Assembly: GCA_950295325.1 (NCBI GenBank)
Contig: OX485806.1
Coordinates: 39,680,001-39,744,000 of the forward strand
Source: Polytrichum commune
Taxonomy: Eukaryota; Streptophyta; Polytrichopsida; Polytrichales; Polytrichaceae
DNA length: 64,000 nucleotides
Direction: 5' to 3'
The notes beneath the pieces were generated by a model. The model ran no database searches, was not told the origin of the DNA, and saw only the letters and a list, made by a program, of their open reading frames with translations. The translations under genes were made by a program, and so were the position numbers. Positions 62,901-64,000 of the stretch are shown here, one piece after another (the stretch's first letter is position 1; each line of letters begins with the position of its first letter).

Positions 62901-64000
62901 ATGTTCAATGTGTCTATGTTCTACTGGAATTTGATTCTATGTTGCCTTTGTTACTGTTATGAGGATTTTTGGAGTTTATAATAAAGAAAAAAAAAATGTT
63001 GACTTTGAATGTGCAGGCAATTCAGTGCAAGAGACTGAAGCATTGTCTTTTCAAATTCTTGAGGCACAGAAAGGGCCAATGGTCAGTTTTCTGGGATATG
63101 ATACCTCTTTTCTTGGTGGAAAATCATCCTCAACAGCAAGACGTACAGTCTTTCTTTGAAAATGAAGTGAGTTTTTGGCGGCCTCTTATCTCATAATTTA
63201 GTGCAATTCATCCCATCTGAAGTGGTGATTTCGAAACCGAGCTTCATAGACTGTAGCGATTCGCTGTGTTAACACTACCCACTAGTTTCATGAGCTTTTA
63301 GAAATGGATTCTCTCGCACTTGTCTATTGTTTCTTTGTTCTCTCGATACGTTCATGTATCCTCCCCTATCATCAATCTAAGCTTGACATCTTCATGATCA
63401 GAAGGTCTAGAGGAGAATATGCTATCCAAATGGTTATGGCTAGTAACCCCCCTCGGGCTCCCGACTCTTGGGGTTACCAACTAGTCCCACGGGGAGGAGG
63501 GGGCTAGGGGGTGTACCTGCCTTATACACCATGTGAGACAAAAGGGGTGTTATAAAACAATGTGCATGTCTATGGGATACTTTGCATATTTGATGAAAAG
63601 TACTATAATATAGGCTAACATATTCATTAAATCAATTTTGAATATCCCAATATATTTTTTGATTTTTCAATGATTTTTCACTTTGAAATATTACATATCC
63701 ATACCCCAATTCCATGTTTTTTTTTTTTTTTTTTTCTTTTCTTTTCTTTTCATCTTTTTGAAACAATAGGATTTCCGTTGCAAGAGAATACAAATACAAC
63801 CAAGACACTAGAACCCCAAAATGACTAACTCCATGTTTCACCGGCAATAGGTATTGCAGGGTAGCACCCCTGCAGAGAAGAAGAGTTTCTTGGACTACAC
63901 ATTCCTCAAGCATTTCAAGAACTATCCAGTTGCAAATGAGCAAATGTTTTTAGCGGTGGCTCTGAGGAGGGTCATCACACCGATGTTTGTTCATGCTTGG
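38457..64000 (+). CDS. TRA1: TRA1/TRRAP homologue, N-terminal half (25 exons, cut by window end)
   Basis: The product is a divergent TRA1/TRRAP: in other eukaryotes a nuclear HEAT-repeat scaffold with a C-terminal pseudokinase, which brings SAGA and NuA4 histone acetyltransferases to activators. Twenty-five exons give 5361 nt, exactly 1787 codons with no stop: 38457-38526, 40095-40474, 41530-41985, 43060-43145, 43830-43941, 44284-44428, 45198-45313, 45887-45946, 46763-46844, 47713-47819, 48373-48594, 49802-49981, 50347-50552, 51370-51713, 53781-53887, 54189-54497, 55378-55624, 56270-56679, 57960-58328, 59046-59372, 60252-60504, 61211-61436, 62136-62391, 63017-63166, 63860-64000. Family landmarks in order: NLEQHASKL, LRYEVLDILSRLP, ENGLMCLRILHNL, SFKVITES, YPWGERMLMVLGKLG, TRHFAILH, SPYHVPLARVLN, VQYFLPRL, LDYTFLKHF. 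The family is about 3,800 residues, so roughly half is present. Exons 6 and 7 are the least certain. No break is seen, so it looks functional though fast-evolving. Confidence 0.9.
39590..39930 (+). repeat. family B-related repeat in TRA1 intron 1
   Basis: GAAGACACATGTTTAAAAAG ... TTCCACACTTAATAGTAAAC ... TTTACTAATGTAATACAAAT, collinear with 45530-45845. The intron also holds a partial duplication at 38760-38827 and 39166-39235 (AATCAATATGTACTTA). Confidence 0.6.
40095..40474 (+). CDS. TRA1: TRA1 exon 2: first HEAT repeats
   Basis: The acceptor follows a strong pyrimidine tract (TTCTTTTGCAG). Landmarks: YQSFLDTFFPVFERFL, KLRYEVLDILSRLP and NEKNGLMCLRILHNL. Donor AAG|GTAAGT, phase 0. Confidence 0.93.
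41530..41985 (+). CDS. TRA1: TRA1 exon 3
   Basis: It encodes residues 151-302, with LSFKVITESILFF (strong family landmark) and VRPHARDIANNIVKSLESC. The loop before SFKVITES is shorter than I recall in other plants. Donor AGA|GTGAGT. The end of this exon is copied twice in the following intron. Confidence 0.92.
41920..42645 (+). repeat. three copies of the exon 3 end and its donor
   Basis: AGAGTGAGTCCTTGAAG occurs at the real exon 3 donor (41983) and at 42144, and as AGAGTGATTCCTTGAAG at 42588. Each is preceded by AAGTCACTTGAAAGTTGCC-like sequence derived from exon 3. The second and third copies are decayed and not needed for the reading frame. Confidence 0.88.
42171..42453. mobile_element. 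Stowaway-type MITE (TA target)
   Basis: The right end ATCATTTTGGGACGGAGGGAG followed by TA is the classic Stowaway (Tc1/mariner) terminus. The left end, TA then CTTTTTTGTTTCAAAATGAT, is a decayed complement. 283 bp, within TRA1 intron 3. Confidence 0.82.
43060..43145 (+). CDS. TRA1: TRA1 exon 4
   Basis: 86 bp encoding DLFEVIRKFLALDWRTTFPD and the LYDER end that leads into VLLGS. Acceptor TTGCAG, donor AAAG|GTAGGA, phase 2. Confidence 0.9.
43830..43941 (+). CDS. TRA1: TRA1 exon 5
   Basis: 112 bp encoding VLLGSKQKGPESLHLSVAEV, equivalent to the VLVGTG...LRPLAYS region of the family. Acceptor GTTAG; donor TTTGTG|GTAAAC is the only reasonable donor, phase 0. Confidence 0.8.
44284..44428 (+). 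CDS. TRA1: TRA1 exon 6 (acceptor uncertain)
   Basis: It encodes TLIYFDYNSHVC through SHSLNG, equivalent to the IIYLFSRN region. The stronger-looking acceptor ending at 44270 (GCTATAG) would need a phase-2 donor that I cannot find, so the in-frame AAAG at 44283 is used. Donor AATG|GTAAGT. Confidence 0.55.
44429..44735 (+). repeat. TAGTGT element in TRA1 intron 6
   Basis: ACTACATTTTGTATTTGGTG begins within a few bases of the exon 6 donor; the other end reads ACTAAATATTTAGTGTAG. The inner part (GATACTAATTGTAAAC, GTGTCACCAACACTAAATGT, TTTTTCATCCAAATTTCAAT) is present in the opposite orientation at 57530-57790. Confidence 0.7.
44871..44930. repeat. (AT)n-(GT)n microsatellite
   Basis: An AT run at 44871-44886 passes directly into a long GT run to about 44930, in TRA1 intron 6. 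Confidence 0.95.
45198..45313 (+). CDS. TRA1: TRA1 exon 7 (acceptor uncertain)
   Basis: The part FPKEEANAIM joins smoothly to VQIMETFMIHF of exon 8 and matches the family segment EAR.LLGRILDAF. The acceptor AAATAG at 45197 keeps phase; GATGCAG at 45249 would break it. Donor ATG|GTATAT. Confidence 0.55.
45530..45845 (+). repeat. family B repeat in TRA1 intron 7
   Basis: AACGAACACCATAAAGACAC ... TCCACACTTGATAGTGAACA ... AGAATTGCTAATGTAAC ... CATAACACCCACATACCTTA. The right end is the exact complement of the TAAGGTATGTGGGTGTTATG type of terminus. Confidence 0.7.
45887..45946 (+). CDS. TRA1: TRA1 exon 8
   Basis: A 60 bp exon encoding VQIMETFMIHFRAVKGYLPK, equivalent to LDAFVGKF..FK in the family. 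Acceptor TGTAG, donor AAAG|GTATAT. Confidence 0.8.
46763..46844 (+). CDS. TRA1: TRA1 exon 9
   Basis: 82 bp encoding a charged stretch (AKDAKEDAEKRS) then IEQLVYILFIG, equivalent to the KNLIKTLV..M helix. Acceptor TGTGTAG, donor ATTG|GTTAGT. Confidence 0.8.
47268..47545. repeat. dispersed repeat, copy 2 (TRA1 intron 9)
   Basis: GACGAAACAGTGGGTTTGAT ... CACTTTGAGAGAATTTCAGG ... CAAGTTAGAAAGC, matching 965-1235. Confidence 0.65.
47713..47819 (+). CDS. TRA1: TRA1 exon 10
   Basis: 107 bp encoding LCTLVTMNFVNVTQ through LTRDE. The acidic RDE end corresponds to the REDEV motif of the family. Acceptor GGTAG, donor GAG|GTATTT. Confidence 0.82.
47931..48303 (+). repeat. family C repeat, copy 4 (TRA1 intron 10)
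   Basis: AGTGTTGGACTAGTATCATC ... TATATACCATGCAAGAATCT ... TCTCACCTTGAGAGACCC ... GCATTCACCAATACATATTGG. It fills most of intron 10. Confidence 0.75.
48373..48594 (+). CDS. TRA1: TRA1 exon 11
   Basis: 222 bp, phase 0 on both sides, with MMTIFSLCIDSAFKNSLTC equivalent to the family DMFSMCMPELFESM repeat. Acceptor GTTCTAG, donor GAG|GTACGT. Confidence 0.9.
48700..49030 (+). repeat. copy of the 215 bp repeat in TRA1 intron 11, interrupted
   Basis: TTCCAAGTCCAACTGGGTTA ... TTTGTCTAAAGTCTTGAACT ... AACTCAAGTGGCCCATC. About 140 bp of unrelated sequence splits it at about 48780-48925. Confidence 0.65.
49802..49981 (+). CDS. TRA1: TRA1 exon 12
   Basis: 180 bp encoding VLLNYLVETKLDTLKHV, a close match to the LINLLVSSKLDVLK landmark. 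The donor AAG|GTATGT lies at the edge of a repeat that fills the next intron. Confidence 0.92.
49978..50327 (-). mobile_element. family B element that makes up TRA1 intron 12
   Basis: The left end ATAAGGTATGTGGGGTGTTA spans the exon 12 donor, and the right end TAACACTTGCATACCTTAT is its imperfect complement. The inside (TTCTCCAAGTTCTACC, GATTTACACAATGAAACTTG, GTGGTCCAATCTCATTTAAA) matches family B copies at 7800 and 45530. Confidence 0.78.
50347..50552 (+). CDS. TRA1: TRA1 exon 13, GC-rich with poly-Asn
   Basis: 206 bp encoding HEAT helices that end in six Asn codons (AAC repeats, about 50524-50541). Third codon positions are mostly C or G, unlike most other exons here. Acceptor CTCTCTAG, donor ACTAG|GTTCGT. 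Confidence 0.88.
50690..50810. mobile_element. MITE family A, truncated copy (TRA1 intron 13)
   Basis: TGTCCGAACAACCCATTGAA and CTGAATAGTAACACGCACTA match the right half of the copy at 5810-6025. The left end is missing. Confidence 0.6.
51069..51172. mobile_element. perfect-centre hairpin in TRA1 intron 13
   Basis: AATCCCCACATTCA is followed, after two bases, by TGAATGTGGGGAAT, and the outer arms GATATTCCAC and GTGGAATACTG continue the pairing to about 50 bp per arm. It ends about 200 bp before exon 14. Confidence 0.75.
51370..51713 (+). CDS. TRA1: TRA1 exon 14, GC-rich with poly-Asn
   Basis: 344 bp with DALIQLCIIFPAEPG, LEHLPRLARGPLLLAL and LEYLDGWIDHLG, matching the LPYLPRLMKPLV...TLEFWVD block. 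It contains a seven-Asn AAC run and a Gly/Glu-rich end. Strongly GC-biased codons. Acceptor ATTAG, donor GCAG|GTACGG. Confidence 0.9.
51716..52612 (+). repeat. three-unit tandem array at the start of TRA1 intron 14
   Basis: GGTAGAAACACCATAACCCG occurs at 51718, 52003 and 52308 (periods 285 and 305 bp), with highly similar interiors. The complement TTATGGTATTTCTACCTTA at about 52716-52735 closes the structure as an inverted end. Confidence 0.9.
52770..53283. mobile_element. MITE with GAGCCACTTCACAC termini (TRA1 intron 14)
   Basis: GAGCCACTTCACACATGAG at the left is inverted as CTCATGTGTGAAGTGGCCC at the right, about 514 bp. Same terminal type as 3816-4342. A further left-end-like AGGGCCACTTCACAC is at 56796 in intron 18, without a clear right end. 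Confidence 0.75.
53781..53887 (+). CDS. TRA1: TRA1 exon 15: YPWG..LGKLG signature
   Basis: 107 bp encoding MYPWGERMLMVLGKLGSEGR, the clearest TRA1 signature in the window (family PYPWGGKAL..LGKLGGRNR). Acceptor TATGCAG, donor GAG|GTAACT. Confidence 0.95.
54189..54497 (+). CDS. TRA1: TRA1 exon 16
   Basis: 309 bp, phase 0 on both sides. PVHVPLDGSIKCLV and RRQAFKFLELSLAIALNL match the family FLVPLDKFI and KQALKFLR blocks. Acceptor GTTAG, donor GAG|GTATGA. Confidence 0.92.
55378..55624 (+). CDS. TRA1: TRA1 exon 17
   Basis: 247 bp encoding EHRVLKELLMAFIATSLDKE and VTRHFAILHG, matching the family K..LLITILAAS and CRHFAIILH. Acceptor GATTAG, donor GATG|GTGCGT. Confidence 0.93.
55815..56190 (+). 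repeat. family B repeat in TRA1 intron 17
   Basis: TCAAGTGGTATGTGGTTCGG ... GGACATAATAGTCAACATGA ... GAATCTTCACTTTGATGGTG ... CTTTTAAGACCCACCCACG. Confidence 0.68.
56270..56679 (+). CDS. TRA1: TRA1 exon 18
   Basis: 410 bp. VFMDAVVTVLASPNPLHAKG matches FLDALVDVLADENRLHAKA. A polar Thr/His linker follows, then GHGSDRLSQLGGFRGFDIFF, matching GCYGSTWQAQMGGVMGL. Acceptor AATGCAG, donor CAG|GTTAGT. Confidence 0.93.
57530..57790 (-). repeat. TAGTGT element in TRA1 intron 18, inverted relative to intron 6
   Basis: GAAATTTGGATGAAAAACCA ... TTGTTGGTGACACTAC ... CAATTTACAATTAGTATTGA ... AATTTAGTGTAGCAATTTG, the reverse complement of the element at 44429-44735. Confidence 0.7.
57960..58328 (+). CDS. 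TRA1: TRA1 exon 19
   Basis: 369 bp, 123 codons, phase 0 on both sides: helical HEAT material with RFEEEEVDGLLAHLLNRVY and KKPLGKPVQDALVDLIAK. Acceptor CGCAG, donor GAG|GTGAGT. Confidence 0.9.
58490..59045 (+). repeat. duplicated 3' end of TRA1 intron 19
   Basis: CAAGAATGCATATGCAGGAA ... CTGGCCTGGCTTTGATGGTT ... GATGCTTCTTCC at 58490-58555 resembles CAAGAATGCAGATGCAG... through CTGCTTCTTGTTTGCTCAG at 58963-59045, which is the working acceptor region. Confidence 0.75.
59046..59372 (+). CDS. TRA1: TRA1 exon 20
   Basis: 327 bp with KVVCIDLLCAALSRKDIRNH and VPAYAQVAKSNLHQ, matching the family ACIELLCTTMAWTDFR and PEIVTVAKEGLRQV. Acceptor TTTGCTCAG, donor CAG|GTTAGT. Its 3' end is duplicated in the next intron. 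Confidence 0.93.
59352..59767 (+). repeat. two-unit duplication that copies the exon 20 end
   Basis: GCCAAATCCAACCTCCATCA (exon 20 end) followed by GGTTAGTAA recurs 201 bp later as GTCAAATCCAACGTCCATCA followed by TGTTAGTAA. The following ATTTGATCAAGTTGATCACC and GGTAGATGCTGGTAGATG blocks are repeated too. Confidence 0.88.
60252..60504 (+). CDS. TRA1: TRA1 exon 21
   Basis: 253 bp with LKPLLMRLRSFKSLDLPLLQ and ANELMEHLKSFLAPNNL, matching LRPILVNLAQTKNLSMPLLKGL and LLEHLKKWLEPEKL. Acceptor GAACAG, donor TCAG|GTTATT. Confidence 0.94.
61211..61436 (+). CDS. TRA1: TRA1 exon 22: SPY..PL signature
   Basis: 226 bp with RSPYHVPLARVLNQNPRIAV and QYFLPRL, close to the family SPYRLPLTKFLNRYAPLAVDYFLSRL. 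Acceptor TTGATAG, donor CACCT|GTAAGT. Confidence 0.95.
62136..62391 (+). CDS. TRA1: TRA1 exon 23
   Basis: 256 bp starting FKNIMRMDHGKPIRTEFL (family FMYIIRSDAGQPLREELA). The Ser/Pro-rich linker that I recall after this point in other plants is reduced to a few residues. Acceptor TTTTTCAG, donor CAG|GTGACT. Confidence 0.93.
63017..63166 (+). CDS. TRA1: TRA1 exon 24
   Basis: 150 bp encoding AIQCKRLKHCLFKFLRHRKG and WSVFWDMIPLFLV, matching KWLVKCFLNYLRH and VLFDVLSIFLF. Acceptor TGTGCAG, donor GAA|GTGAGT. Confidence 0.93.
63860..64000 (+). CDS. TRA1: TRA1 exon 25 (cut by window end)
   Basis: It encodes KKSFLDYTFLKHFKNYPVAN and ends RRVITPMFVHAW at the window edge, matching the family RIDYTFLKEFY and LILPMLAHAF. 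The acceptor is TTGCAG at 63859; TAG at 63850 would add three residues in the same frame. Confidence 0.9.

Noticed and set aside
1..64000. tRNA, rRNA, CRISPR or autonomous transposon genes
   Set aside because: I looked by eye for tRNA T-arm boxes, rRNA-like sequence, regular spacer arrays and transposase or reverse transcriptase motifs and found none; a covariance-model or profile search could still find something.

Overview
The window is nuclear DNA from a land plant or close streptophyte. It is AT-rich, intron-rich and full of short repeats. Two protein-coding genes can be reconstructed exon by exon, each with a continuous reading frame and matching intron phases. Both families have clear plant relatives. 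The large introns, the many small inverted-repeat elements and the divergence of the second gene suggest a big repeat-laden genome, perhaps a fern or lycophyte. That lineage guess is weak.

Gene 1 (minus strand, 17380 down to 8095) is a complete 12-exon LRR receptor-like kinase of subfamily LRR-II, the SERK/NIK group. Its best fit is the NIK (NSP-interacting kinase) clade. It encodes 643 residues: signal peptide, LRR N-cap, five LRRs laid out on the classic 72/144/72 bp exons, a C-cap cysteine pair, one membrane span, and a kinase domain with all catalytic residues. It probably acts at the plasma membrane as a receptor or co-receptor. Gene 2 (plus strand, from 38457 to beyond the right edge) is the N-terminal half of a TRA1/TRRAP homologue, the giant HEAT-repeat scaffold that recruits the SAGA and NuA4 acetyltransferase complexes to activators. 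Twenty-five exons (1787 codons) fall in the window; the FAT and pseudokinase regions would lie further right. The two genes are divergently oriented, about 21 kb apart, and have no evident functional link.

Layout: 1-8094 is repeat-rich DNA beyond the 3' end of the NIK gene. 8095-17380 is the NIK-like gene. 17381-38456 is intergenic, with tandem arrays at 18.4-19.1, 20.6-21.2 and 29.6-30.2 kb, a 476 bp foldback element at 21.6-22.1 kb, and no recognisable gene. 38457-64000 is the TRA1 gene.

No operon-like or cassette-like novel system was found. The most interesting signals concern intron evolution in TRA1. Intron 12 consists almost entirely of one copy of a family of about 350 bp repeated a dozen times in the window, and the terminal inverted repeat of that copy carries the 5' splice site. 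Intron 14 starts exactly at the edge of a three-unit tandem array. Introns 3, 19 and 20 contain local tandem duplications that copied an exon end or an intron 3' end; in intron 3 a Stowaway-type element later split one unit.
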